NCBI GenBank assembly: GCA_016215155.1
Contig: JACRLQ010000009.1
Location: forward strand, 26,209-90,208
Origin: Nitrospirota bacterium
Lineage (GTDB): Bacteria > Nitrospirota > Thermodesulfovibrionia > Thermodesulfovibrionales > UBA6898
DNA length: 64,000 bases
Direction of reading: 5' to 3'
The notes under the pieces are model-generated. The model searched no databases, was not told the DNA's origin, and saw only the letters and a list, made by a program, of their open reading frames with translations. Shown one piece after another: positions 17,731-26,479 of this stretch. How positions within the stretch are numbered: the stretch's first letter is position 1; the number at the start of each line of letters is the position of its first letter. The position numbers and the translations under genes were made by a program.

Positions 17731-19098
17731 TCATTTCAGGCCGTATTTATCGAGTTTATAAAAAAGTCCCCTCATCGATATGCCAAGAAGGGCCGCGGCC
17801 CTGGTCCTGTTCCCCTCCGTTTCCTTCAGCGCGTTTTGAATCGCGTTTTTTTCCGCCCCTGACACGGCCTTTTCGAGGGTCTGCAACTGCCCTGAGAAAA
17901 CGGCAGGAGAGTTCATCTTTTCACACGGCATAAGAGGGAGGTGCTGGAGGTCGAGCGCCGTCTCGTTCGGACGCATCGATATCATTGCCCGTCCCAGTAT
18001 ATTTTCGAGCTCCCGGACATTGCCGGTCCAGTCATATGAGGTCAGGTCGTCCAGGGCGGCGTCGGATATCTTCCTGACCTCCCTTCCGAACTCCTGGTTA
18101 AGCCTGTAGATTATATGGCCGGCGAGCGTCCTTATGTCCTCCTTATGTTCCCGCAGAGGCGGGATATGGATAGGGATGACGTTCAGCCGGTAATAGAGGT
18201 CCTCCCGAAATTCTCCCGCCCTTATCTTCCTTTCAAGGTCCGCGTTAGTGGCCGCTATGACCCTCACGTCGGTCTTTATCGGTTTTGTCCCCCCGACCCT
18301 TACCACCTCTTTTTCCTGGAGCACCCTCAGGAGCTTGGACTGGATCGACAGACTTATGTCCCCGATCTCGTCCAGGAATATGGTCCCGCCGTCCGCCTCC
18401 TCGAAGAGGCCTTTTTTCCCGCCTTTGACGGCCCCCGTAAAGGCGCCTTCCTCATAGCCGAAGAGTTCACTCTCCAGGAGGTTCTCGGACAGGGCGGCGC
18501 AGTTGACGCGCACGAACTGCCCCTTCCGCCGCCTGCTGGCGTTATGGATCGCGTGGGCGAAGAGTTCTTTCCCCGTGCCGCTTTCGCCCCTCAGAAGCAC
18601 CGTCGCGGGCGTCTCGGCCGCTCTTTTGGCCTGCTCCTTGGCAAGCTCTATCGAAGGGCTGCTGCCTATTATATCGTCCCAGGTATATTTCGCCTTGATC
18701 TGCCGGATCAGCTTTTTGGCGTTCGCGAGCTCCGTGGTAAGAGATATGATCTCGGATATGTCATGAATCACCCCGACGCTGCCCTTTATCCTGCCGTCGA
18801 CGATGATGGGCGCGACATTGACTATCACCTCTTTTTTGGCCGGCCCGACCTTCATCCTCACGTTTCTTACCGCCTTGCCCGTATTAAGCACAAGCATATG
18901 CATGCTCTCGCCCTCGGCGATGTCCACGGTCACCGGCTTGTCGATCACCGCCTCTTTCGGCAGACCTGTTATCCTCGTGTACGCCGGGTTTACGATTATC
19001 GTATTCCCGTGTTCGTCGGCCACTGATATGGCGTCGTTGGTCGCCTCGATCACGGCCTCAAGAAGGCTCCGGACATTATCCTTCATGTCTTTGTCCAT
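17731..19098 (-). CDS. PAS-containing sigma54-dependent activator
   Basis: 455 residues. The N-terminal PAS domain (about 10-120, [18 protein letters not shown]) replaces a receiver, so activity is set by a bound ligand or redox group rather than phosphorylation. The AAA+ domain (about 140-375) has [15 protein letters not shown] and FLDEIGD. A C-terminal Fis-type HTH is present ([17 protein letters not shown]). It lies 7 bases after an amidohydrolase gene and 49 bases before the TPR/pseudokinase gene, so the three probably form one unit. No clear sigma54 promoter was seen beside it. Confidence 0.93.
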   Translation of the reverse strand: MDKDMKDNVRSLLEAVIEATNDAISVADEHGNTIIVNPAYTRITGLPKEAVIDKPVTVDIAEGESMHMLVLNTGKAVRNVRMKVGPAKKEVIVNVAPIIVDGRIKGSVGVIHDISEIISLTTELANAKKLIRQIKAKYTWDDIIGSSPSIELAKEQAKRAAETPATVLLRGESGTGKELFAHAIHNASRRRKGQFVRVNCAALSENLLESELFGYEEGAFTGAVKGGKKGLFEEADGGTIFLDEIGDISLSIQSKLLRVLQEKEVVRVGGTKPIKTDVRVIAATNADLERKIRAGEFREDLYYRLNVIPIHIPPLREHKEDIRTLAGHIIYRLNQEFGREVRKISDAALDDLTSYDWTGNVRELENILGRAMISMRPNETALDLQHLPLMPCEKMNSPAVFSGQLQTLEKAVSGAEKNAIQNALKETEGNRTRAAALLGISMRGLFYKLDKYGLK

Positions 19099-19105
19099 GG
19101 CCGGC

Positions 19106-19903
19106 TCAGACGGATTCCAGCAGTCTCACGGCATTGTCACGCAATATCAGCCTCTCCAGTTCTTCGCCGAGCCTGAGGTTTAAAAGGAGCGACATGGTCG
19201 CCTCCTGGCCGGTCCAGGGGGAATCCGTGCCGAAAAGCAGAAGCTCTTTTGGATGTTTGAGGATTATGTCCCTGGCCCTCTCCTTCGTGAGAAGGTCCAG
19301 TGCGTATGAAATCTCCATATATATGTTTTTCCCGGCGATCAGCCTTTCGACCTCGTCCCAGTCGTCCCAGGCCCCCAGGTGCGACGTGACGATCTTCAGG
19401 TCAGGAAACCTCCCGACCACGTTCAGCACTCTCTTTGGGTCTGCTATCCTTTCACGGTCGAACGCGAAATCAAAACCTGTGTGCATAAGCGCGATAAGGC
19501 CCGCCCCGGATATCTTTTCATACAGAGGAAAGACCCTCTCATCATCCAGAACAAAATCCTGATAGTAGGGATGGAATTTTATGCCCTTGAAACCCTCGTC
19601 TTTGATCCTCTTTATCTTGTCGGCATAAGCAGTGTCGTCAGGATGAAGGGAGGGAAACGGAAGTATCCGGTCCGACATTATTTTTTTCGACCACGAGATG
19701 ATCGAATCATACTGGGCCGGCTTGGTGGCTATCGAACACACCACGCTCTTTTCTATCCCGCAACGGTCCATCGACGCAAGGAGCGTCGAGACCCTCCCGT
19801 CGAGGTGGGCGTCTATCCCGCCCTCCTTTTCGAGCACCCTCATCGCCCTGGCGGCCAGTTCATCCGGAAAAGCATGTGTATGAAAATCTATCGCGTTCCT
19901 CAT
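19106..19903 (-). CDS. Amidohydrolase-2 family metal-dependent hydrolase
   Basis: 265 residues starting [13 protein letters not shown], where the HxH pair gives two metal ligands. Further likely metal or active-site residues are [24 protein letters not shown] and the terminal Asp in [10 protein letters not shown]. This is the TIM-barrel of the amidohydrolase-2 (ACMSD/TatD-like) group. Substrate unknown. First gene of the operon with the PAS-sigma54 activator, which hints that the activator senses this enzyme's substrate or product (inference). Confidence 0.85.
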   Translation of the reverse strand: MRNAIDFHTHAFPDELAARAMRVLEKEGGIDAHLDGRVSTLLASMDRCGIEKSVVCSIATKPAQYDSIISWSKKIMSDRILPFPSLHPDDTAYADKIKRIKDEGFKGIKFHPYYQDFVLDDERVFPLYEKISGAGLIALMHTGFDFAFDRERIADPKRVLNVVGRFPDLKIVTSHLGAWDDWDEVERLIAGKNIYMEISYALDLLTKERARDIILKHPKELLLFGTDSPWTGQEATMSLLLNLRLGEELERLILRDNAVRLLESV

Positions 19904-19988
19904 GGATCAGATGCCCCTCGCCCGGAATTTGTTTAAGTTAGTATAAGAAACCGGGTCTTATTTGTAAAATGCGTTTATGCCATTCAAT

Positions 19989-20026
19989 ATTATTAATGTA
20001 CCCCATGATTATTAATGTACCCCATG
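19989..20026. repeat. Perfect tandem 19-bp direct repeat in a divergent promoter region
   Basis: Two back-to-back copies of ATTATTAATGTACCCCATG lie in the spacer between the amidohydrolase (minus) and MBL-nuclease (plus) genes. Placement and exact repetition suggest a paired operator, though simple slippage duplication is possible. Confidence 0.6.
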
Positions 20027-20124
20027 CCGGACCGACCTTCAACTACCTTCCCCGGCTGAAGTCAAAAAGACAATATCAGGACTGTTTTATGTATAATTAA
20101 TAAATTTATCAGAGGGGTGAGGCG

Positions 20125-21504
20125 ATGAAGCTCAAATTCCTTGGAGGCGCGCGTACTGTCACGGGTTCATGTTTTCATCTTACCGCAGGCGGCAGTAACG
20201 TCCTTATAGACTGCGGCATGTACCAGGGCCCCGACGCCGAGACAGTAAACAAGATGGACTTCGCGTTCGACCCGGCGTCCATAAGCTGCCTTTTCCTTAC
20301 GCATTCACATCTCGACCACATAGGGTTGGTCCCTAAACTTGTCAAAGACGGCTTCAGGGGCCGGATCATCACCACCTCGGCGGCCGCCGACATCGCGGAG
20401 CTCATCCTCTACGACTCTGCCCACATACAGGAATCCGACACCGAGTGGTATAACAGAAAGGCGCTAAGAACAGGGCAGGAGTTGAAGGAACCCCTCTATA
20501 CAAGGAAAGACGTCGACCGCGTGCTTCCTTTTATCGAGAGAAAACGATACGGCGCTGTCGAGACGCTCAGCGAGGGGATCACCTGCAGGTTCGTCGACGC
20601 CGGCCATATCCTGGGGTCCGCAACGTTAGAGCTCTGGTGCAGGGAGGGCCAAAGGGAAAAGAAATTCGTCTTCTCCGGGGACATCGGCAAAAAAGAAAAC
20701 CCGATAGTCAACGATCCGGTCTTTGTGGAAGAAACCGACTACCTCACGATCGAATCAACCTATGGCAACAGAAACCACAAAGGGATGAAGGAGTCGATCG
20801 ACGAACTGGTGTCGGTCATAAAAAATACCTTTATTAAAGGGGGGAACGTCATCATCCCTTCCTTCGCGCTGGGACGGACCCAGGACCTTCTTTTCATACT
20901 CAACAAGCTCGTGAAAGATGACCGCCTTTTCAGGATAAATGTATATATCGACAGCCCCCTGGCCACGGGGATCACAAGGGTGTATGAGGCCCATGAGGAG
21001 TATTTCGACCCGGAGGCTAGGAAACTCTTCAACACCGAAAGCAGGGACGCCATCAGGATCCATTTCACGACTGATGTTGAAGACTCGATCAAGCTCAACA
21101 AGGTCCGGAAGGAGGCGATAATTATCGCGAGTTCGGGCATGTGCGAGGGAGGCAGGATCAGGCACCACTTAAAACACAACCTCTGGAGAAAAGAATCGAG
21201 CATCGTCTTCGTGGGATATCAGGCAAAGGGGACCCTGGGGAGGCAGATTATAGACGGCGCGCGCCGTGTCGATGTGCTGGGCGAAAACATAGTCGTAAGG
21301 GCCGGCATCCACACCCTTGGGGGCTTTTCCGCGCATGCCGACCGGTCCGAACTCCTGGGGTGGATCTCGCAGTTCAGGAAGGCCCCTGAGATCTTCATCG
21401 TACACGGGGAAGAAAAGGCCTCGCTCGACTTCCAGCAGGCAATAGAGTCCAGTCTGGGCCTCACCTCCCACGTGCCCGCGAAGGGTGAGGAGTTCGAGAT
21501 TTGA
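20125..21504 (+). CDS. MBL-fold beta-CASP RNA exonuclease (CPSF/YSH1-like)
   Basis: 459 residues, full length for the family. The metallo-beta-lactamase signature THSHLDHIG (about 53-61) and further metal ligands (DAGHILGS, FSGDIG) are present. The beta-CASP region contains IPSFALGRTQDLL, and the C-terminus has the motif GGFSAHADRSELL. Predicted Zn-dependent RNA nuclease in the cytoplasm. GAGGGGTGAGG ribosome-binding site ahead of ATG; a TATAAT-like -10 lies near 20092. Confidence 0.92.
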   Translation: MKLKFLGGARTVTGSCFHLTAGGSNVLIDCGMYQGPDAETVNKMDFAFDPASISCLFLTHSHLDHIGLVPKLVKDGFRGRIITTSAAADIAELILYDSAHIQESDTEWYNRKALRTGQELKEPLYTRKDVDRVLPFIERKRYGAVETLSEGITCRFVDAGHILGSATLELWCREGQREKKFVFSGDIGKKENPIVNDPVFVEETDYLTIESTYGNRNHKGMKESIDELVSVIKNTFIKGGNVIIPSFALGRTQDLLFILNKLVKDDRLFRINVYIDSPLATGITRVYEAHEEYFDPEARKLFNTESRDAIRIHFTTDVEDSIKLNKVRKEAIIIASSGMCEGGRIRHHLKHNLWRKESSIVFVGYQAKGTLGRQIIDGARRVDVLGENIVVRAGIHTLGGFSAHADRSELLGWISQFRKAPEIFIVHGEEKASLDFQQAIESSLGLTSHVPAKGEEFEI

Positions 21505-21539
21505 GCGAAGCGGGCCATCTATTGAAAAATGGAGGGAAG

Positions 21540-21548
21540 TGTTAAAAT
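21540..21548 (+). promoter_or_regulatory. Putative extended -10 element (TGnTAAAAT)
   Basis: TGTTAAAAT about 39 bases before the SPFH gene start, with TTGAAA some 15 bases upstream as a poor-spaced -35 candidate. Confidence 0.4.
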
Positions 21549-21586
21549 AGCCGGAAATACTCAGTCAGCTTTTAAAGGAGGCGGTA

Positions 21587-22675
21587 ATGGGATTTTTTGA
21601 TAAGGTCCGCGCGGAATTTATCGACATCATCGAATGGATCGACACCACGGGCAACACCCTGGTCTACAGGTTCGAGCGCTATGACAATGAAATCAAGTAT
21701 GAGGCCAAGCTTGTCGTACGGGAGGGCCAGCAGGCGGTATTCGTCAACGAAGGCAAGCTTGCGGATGTCTTCAAACCCGGCACATATACCCTTACCACCC
21801 AGAACCTCCCGATACTTACGACCCTCAAAGGCTGGAAATACGGCTTCCACAGCCCGTTCAAGGCGGAGGTCTATTTCTGCAGCACCCGCCAGTTTACAAA
21901 CCTCAAGTGGGGAACACCGGGCGCGGTCACGATGAGGGACAAGGAATTCGGCCCTGTAAGGGTCACGTCTTTCGGGATATACTCGATCAGAGTGAAAGAC
22001 CCGTCCGTATTTATCCGCGAGATAGTCGGGACCGACGGCAACTTCACGACGGAATCCATAGAGGACAACTTAAGGGGCAAGATCGGAATGCGTATCAAGG
22101 AGGTGCTTCCCGAGACCGGCATCCCGATCATAGACATGGAGAGCAAGGTCATGATGCTCGGGCAGATGCTCAAGGACAGGATCGCCCCTTCGTTTGAGGG
22201 GCTGGGACTGGAGCTCGCCGAAATCCAGGTCCAGGACATCGGCCTGCCTCAGGAAGTCGAGGCCGCCATCGACAAGGCCGGCGCGATCAAGGCCGTGGGC
22301 AACCTCGGGGCCTTTACACAATATGAGACCGCCGCATCGATCCCTGCCGCCGCGTCCAACCCGGGCGGCACCGCCGCTGCAGGCGTCGGCATAGGAATGG
22401 GCTTTGCGATGGCCAACCAGATGACACAGGCCATGGCGGATCAGCAGGGGGCCTCACAATCGCCCCCCCCTCTTCCGGGTTTTTATGCCGCTATAGACGG
22501 CAAGCAGGCCGGGCCGTTCAGCATGGATGCGCTCAGACAGAAGGTCCTTGCAGGCGAGATCGGAAGGGACACTCTGGTATGGAAGTCAGGCATGAATGAA
22601 TGGACCGCCGCCGGTCAGGTCCCCGAGACGGCGGCCTTGTTCCAGGACGTCCCGCCGCCGCTGCCGGGGAAATAG
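21587..22675 (+). CDS. SPFH-domain protein with C-terminal GYF_2 domain (YdjI/virion-core-like)
   Basis: 362 residues. Residues about 1-245 form an SPFH (band 7) domain of the bacterial 'virion core protein' type (LVVREGQQAVFVNEGKLADVFKPG). An Ala/Gly/Met-rich linker (about 255-295) and a proline strip (PPPLPG) lead to a GYF_2-like domain (FYAAIDGKQAGPFSMDAL...WKSGMNEW), and a second PPPLPG closes the protein. Such fusions are often proposed to organise membrane complexes by binding proline-rich partners. Strong AAAGGAGG ribosome-binding site. First gene of a run with the DUF4178 protein. Confidence 0.88.
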   Translation: MGFFDKVRAEFIDIIEWIDTTGNTLVYRFERYDNEIKYEAKLVVREGQQAVFVNEGKLADVFKPGTYTLTTQNLPILTTLKGWKYGFHSPFKAEVYFCSTRQFTNLKWGTPGAVTMRDKEFGPVRVTSFGIYSIRVKDPSVFIREIVGTDGNFTTESIEDNLRGKIGMRIKEVLPETGIPIIDMESKVMMLGQMLKDRIAPSFEGLGLELAEIQVQDIGLPQEVEAAIDKAGAIKAVGNLGAFTQYETAASIPAAASNPGGTAAAGVGIGMGFAMANQMTQAMADQQGASQSPPPLPGFYAAIDGKQAGPFSMDALRQKVLAGEIGRDTLVWKSGMNEWTAAGQVPETAALFQDVPPPLPGK

Positions 22676-22682
22676 ATAGCGG

Positions 22683-24602
22683 ATGAAGGCGAACTGCCCC
22701 TCCTGCGGGGCTGAGGTATCTTTTAAGTCAAGCGTCTCGGTATTTTCGGTCTGCGACCACTGCCGGTTCATGCTCGTACGGCACGATATGGACATCGAGT
22801 CGCTTGGGAAGATGGCCCAGCTGCCGGACGATGTCTCGCCGCTTAAAATCGGAAGCAGGGGGAAGTTTAAAAACAGGGTCTTCGAGATTATCGGGAGGCT
22901 CAAGGTCGCGTGGAGCGACGGATACTGGAATGAGTGGTACCTGCTTTTTGAAGACGGAAAACGCGGGTGGCTGGCCGAGGCCATGGGCCTTTTCATGCTC
23001 AGTTTTGAGGTGGAGGACACCTCCCTGGTACCGGCCCGCGACAAGATCAGGGTCGGCGAGGGATATGACCTCATCCCGTCCCGAAGGTTTATTGTCGACG
23101 ATATAAAAGAGTCCACCTGCATCGGGAGCGAAGGCGAGCTCCCCTTTGTGGGGCTCGCGGGCAGAAAGGCCACGAGCGTTGATCTTAGCAGCGGCCCGGG
23201 AGAATTCGCCGCAATCGAGTATTCCGGCCAGGACGGGATCAGCCTTTACACGGGAAGATACGTTGAGTTCCAGGACCTGGAACTGTCGAACCTCCGCTAC
23301 CTTGAGACCGACCTCAAAAAAATCAGGTCGGCCGAGGCCTTTAAATGCCCGTCGTGCGGCGGGCCCTTCTCCCTGCTGACCCCTGGAATTACGGCATCGG
23401 CCGCCTGCAAATACTGCGGTTCGATAATAGACACGACGAACGAGAACCTCTCGGTCCTGTCGAGGGCCGAAAAGCAGATAAAGATAAAACCGCTTATTCC
23501 CCTGGGCTCGAAGGGGAGGTTGTTCGCAACAGAGTGGGAGGTCACCGGGTTCATGCGCCGTACCGACGAGTCGGGGAACTATCCATGGGACGAATATCTG
23601 CTTTTTAATCCCCGGAGAGGTTTTCGCTGGCTCACCACCTACCATGGCCACTGGAACTACGTCGAGATGCTCCGCGGCCGCCTTGCCGGTCAGGGCCCCC
23701 GGGTGACTTACGGAGGTAAGTCTTTCAGGCAGTTCCTGGCCGGAAAAGGCAGGGTATATTTCGTACTCGGGGAGTTTTACTGGAGGGTCCGGACGGGCGA
23801 TGAGGTATACATGACCGACTATATATGTCCTCCCGAGGTCCTGTCCCTCGAGGCTGAAAAGTCCGAGGTCAACTGGTCTTTGGGTAAATATATCGAGCCG
23901 CAAGAGGTGGCGCTGGCCTTCGGCATAAAAGAGCAGATGCCTCCCAAACAGGGCGTTGCCCCTAACCAGCCGAACCCCTACGGAGGGCATTCGAAGCCGG
24001 TCTCTTTTGCCTTCCTGGCCTTCGCCATATTGGTTACCCTGGTCCAGTTTTATTTCATCTTTGCCTCACACGATAAGGAGGTATACCGCGGCAGTTTCAC
24101 CTTCAGCGACCAGACGAAGTCTCAACCTATCGTGACGCCTTCGTTCGAGGTCCCCGGCGGTTCGGGCAACCTCTCTGTAACGCTTTCGTCTCCCGTGGTC
24201 AACGACTGGATCGAGGCGGGAGTTGACCTGATAGAAGACGGCTCGGGAAAGAGATATGAGCTGGGGCTCGGCGCGGAATATTATAAAGGCTCGGACAGTG
24301 ATGGATCATGGGCTGAAGGAAGCCAGACCTCGGACCATGCCCTCTCTGTAATACCCGGAGGCCGTTACCATATGATCATTCAGCCCGGCGGGCCGGCGAA
24401 CGCCGGCAATAAGGGCTTCACCTTATCACTGCGCAGGGACGTGGTCATCTGGTCCAACTATTTCGTGGCCCTCATGCTTCTTTCAATATACCCGCTCTGC
24501 GTATGCTGGAAGAGCTGGAGGTTCGAATTAAAGAGATGGTCCGAGAGCGATCTTTCGTCAGGGGGCGGCGCTGATGAAGAGGAAGGAGGCACGGAAGAAT
24601 AA
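22683..24602 (+). CDS. DUF4178 protein with two zinc ribbons and C-terminal membrane helices
   Basis: 639 residues. The N-terminal zinc ribbon (CPSCGAE...CDHC) precedes a first DUF4178 module (about 55-200, IGSRGKFKNRVFEIIGR...WYLLFEDGKRGWL). A second ribbon (CPSCGG...CKYCG, about 220-250) precedes a second DUF4178 module (about 272-410). A membrane helix (about 440-460), an extracytoplasmic beta-rich region and a second helix (about 595-615) follow. Function is unknown in the literature I recall. DUF4178 commonly sits with SPFH, DUF350 and spermidine-synthase-like genes, as here. Confidence 0.88.
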   Translation: MKANCPSCGAEVSFKSSVSVFSVCDHCRFMLVRHDMDIESLGKMAQLPDDVSPLKIGSRGKFKNRVFEIIGRLKVAWSDGYWNEWYLLFEDGKRGWLAEAMGLFMLSFEVEDTSLVPARDKIRVGEGYDLIPSRRFIVDDIKESTCIGSEGELPFVGLAGRKATSVDLSSGPGEFAAIEYSGQDGISLYTGRYVEFQDLELSNLRYLETDLKKIRSAEAFKCPSCGGPFSLLTPGITASAACKYCGSIIDTTNENLSVLSRAEKQIKIKPLIPLGSKGRLFATEWEVTGFMRRTDESGNYPWDEYLLFNPRRGFRWLTTYHGHWNYVEMLRGRLAGQGPRVTYGGKSFRQFLAGKGRVYFVLGEFYWRVRTGDEVYMTDYICPPEVLSLEAEKSEVNWSLGKYIEPQEVALAFGIKEQMPPKQGVAPNQPNPYGGHSKPVSFAFLAFAILVTLVQFYFIFASHDKEVYRGSFTFSDQTKSQPIVTPSFEVPGGSGNLSVTLSSPVVNDWIEAGVDLIEDGSGKRYELGLGAEYYKGSDSDGSWAEGSQTSDHALSVIPGGRYHMIIQPGGPANAGNKGFTLSLRRDVVIWSNYFVALMLLSIYPLCVCWKSWRFELKRWSESDLSSGGGADEEEGGTEE

Positions 24603-24605
24603 GGA

Positions 24606-24739
24606 TGAAGATCTTCATTGCGTACGGAATTCTGATTACTACATTATTTTTGGCGGCCGGGACGAGGGGGTTTGTCGTGACCAGCCTCATGCAGCATGTA
24701 AAATGGGGCCCGTCAGGTCACGGCATGTACCATAAATAA
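24606..24739 (+). pseudogene. Small membrane protein ORF broken by an apparent 1-nt frameshift
   Basis: The ATG at 24606 follows the DUF4178 stop by three bases and opens MKIFIAYGILITTLFLAAG, a membrane helix, then stops at 24680. Shifting frame near 24659-24661 continues it as RGFVVTSLMQHVKWGPSGHGMYHK to a TAA at 24737-24739. The tail looks like coding sequence, so an intact gene would encode about 44 residues. Restoring one G in the GG of GGCCGGACG repairs it. Could be a true lesion or a base-call error. Confidence 0.45.
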
Positions 24740-24854
24740 GAAGCACTTAATGTTGCGTTGCGGCAGACTTAAACCCCTCAAAAGCTCTGCAGTGACAACA
24801 TGATTTAATTTTGATTCACGTAAATGCAGACGTATTAACAGTCCAAAAATAGTA

Positions 24855-25073
24855 TTGAATGTTCGTCATGCCCGAAGTTCTTACCTGGTATCGTCGGTTA
24901 TTTTTTCTTTTTTCGGACTCGTCCTGTTTGGTCTTGCATTCTACATATTTGATAAACTTACGCCCGGGGACCTCGTCAAGGAGATCCTTGACGACCATAA
25001 CGTTGCGGCCGCCATAGTGATCGCCGCGCTGATAATCGGCATCTCCATCATCGTGGGGCTTGCGATCCACTGA
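24855..25073 (+). CDS. DUF350 small membrane protein (N-terminus uncertain)
   Basis: 72 residues from TTG 24855, with two predicted membrane helices and the DUF350-like stretch FGLVLFGLAFYIFDKLTPGDLVKEI followed by NVAAAIVIAALIIGISII. No ribosome-binding site precedes the TTG, and the first ten residues are unusually polar for the family. ATG 24868, one frame over, begins MPEVLT, a more family-like start that would join the DUF350 frame if one G were restored in TGGTA. A 1-nt frameshift at about 24885 is therefore possible. The gene lies within the spermidine-synthase-like operon; function unknown. Confidence 0.7.
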   Translation: MNVRHARSSYLVSSVIFSFFGLVLFGLAFYIFDKLTPGDLVKEILDDHNVAAAIVIAALIIGISIIVGLAIH

Positions 25074-25089
25074 AGGCGGGCGGGGCCTC

Positions 25090-26472
25090 ATGGCTTACGC
25101 CCTCCTTTTTTCGGTCTTTGTAATCTCAACCTGCGGGCTGGTTTATGAGCTCACCGCGGCCGCGCTTGCAAGTTACCTCCTTGGCGATTCGGTAACCCAG
25201 TTTTCGCTCATCATCGGGATCTATCTCTCGGCCATGGGCCTCGGCTCCTACCTGTCGAAATATGTCGTAAAAAATATCATTACGGTCTTCATCAGGGTCG
25301 AACTGCTTATAGGCCTGATAGGAGGGTCTTCGGCCGCGCTCCTGTTCGGACTTTTCGAGGTGGCCTCCCATTTCCGCCCGATACTCTACTGCCTTATCTC
25401 TCTTACCGGGGTACTTGTGGGCCTCGAAATCCCGCTGATAATGCGTGTGCTTAAAAACAGGTTTGAATTCAGGGACCTCGTCTCTAAAATATTCACCTTC
25501 GACTATATAGGGGCACTTTTGGCGTCCCTGCTTTTTCCGCTGCTTTTAGTCCCCCATCTGGGGCTTATAAGGTCGTCATTTCTGTTTGGGATTATAAACG
25601 TTATAGTCGCCCTCTGGGCCTTAAGGCTGTTTAAGGACGAGACGGTCGGACCGTCGGCGCTGGCGTTATCGGGAGGTGTGCTGCTGCTGCTTCTTACAGC
25701 GGGTTTCGTCTATTCAGACAGGATACTTCATTTTACGGAGACCCTGAGTTACAGGGGGAACATAATCTACGCGAAGACGACACCTTATCAGCGGATTGTG
25801 GTGACAAGGGAGCAGGACAGCCTCCAGCTGTTTTTAAACGGGAACCTGCAGTTTAATTCCCGGGACGAATACCGTTATCATGAAGCGCTCATACATCCTG
25901 GCCTCCAGGGGCTTGAAGGGCCTTTAAAAGTGCTCGTGCTGGGCGGTGGAGACGGACTTGCCGTGCGGGAGATACTTAAGTATCAAAATGTAAGTTCCGT
26001 GACACTGGTAGACCTTGACCCCGCGATGACCGATCTCGATTTCATAGTGGTTGATTTCCCCGACCCGTCCAACTTTTCGCTTGGAAAACTTTACACGAAC
26101 ACCTTTTACAGGCTTTTAGACAGGGCCTTAGAAGATGACGGCATCGCCGCCATCCAGAGCACGTCCCCTTATGTGGCTAGGCAGTCCTTCTGGTGCATCG
26201 TCAATACCCTTAAGTCCGTGGGACTCCTCGTGACCCCTTATCACCTGTACCTGCCGTCGTTTGGGGAATGGGGCTATGTCCTGGCCTCGAAAAAGCGCTT
26301 CCGCATGCCGGAGCGTTTCCTGCCTGACCTCAGGTTCATAACACCCGCGACCGCAAGGGCCATGACCGAATTCCCGCCCGATATGGGTCCGGTGATCACC
26401 GACGTGAATATGCTCAACAATCAGGCGCTGGTGAGATATTTTGAAGAAGAATGGGCAAAGGTAGTCCACTGA
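25090..26472 (+). CDS. Membrane spermidine-synthase-like protein with internal deletion
   Basis: 460 residues from ATG 25090; a TTG at 25060 adds ten. About six or seven membrane helices (1-215) precede a SAM-dependent aminopropyltransferase-like domain (about 235-455). The SAM site VLGGGDGLAVREIL is intact. After VTLVDLDPAMTDL the sequence jumps straight to DFIVVDFPDPSNFSLGKLYT. Family members I recall have about 45-60 residues between these, including the '...DPRV...NADAF' segment that lines the active site. The deletion is in frame (junction about 26031-26043). Catalysis is therefore doubtful. The gene is followed 7 bases later by a flavin oxidoreductase gene. Confidence 0.85.
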   Translation: MAYALLFSVFVISTCGLVYELTAAALASYLLGDSVTQFSLIIGIYLSAMGLGSYLSKYVVKNIITVFIRVELLIGLIGGSSAALLFGLFEVASHFRPILYCLISLTGVLVGLEIPLIMRVLKNRFEFRDLVSKIFTFDYIGALLASLLFPLLLVPHLGLIRSSFLFGIINVIVALWALRLFKDETVGPSALALSGGVLLLLLTAGFVYSDRILHFTETLSYRGNIIYAKTTPYQRIVVTREQDSLQLFLNGNLQFNSRDEYRYHEALIHPGLQGLEGPLKVLVLGGGDGLAVREILKYQNVSSVTLVDLDPAMTDLDFIVVDFPDPSNFSLGKLYTNTFYRLLDRALEDDGIAAIQSTSPYVARQSFWCIVNTLKSVGLLVTPYHLYLPSFGEWGYVLASKKRFRMPERFLPDLRFITPATARAMTEFPPDMGPVITDVNMLNNQALVRYFEEEWAKVVH

Positions 26473-26479
26473 TTCCCAT

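Noticed and set aside
18115..19026. 303-residue open frame on the plus strand
   Set aside because: Antisense to the PAS-sigma54 activator with no recognisable domain.
22728..23990. 420-residue open frame on the minus strand
   Set aside because: Lies wholly inside the DUF4178 gene, whose domains are recognisable; the opposite frame has no family features and is a GC-bias shadow.
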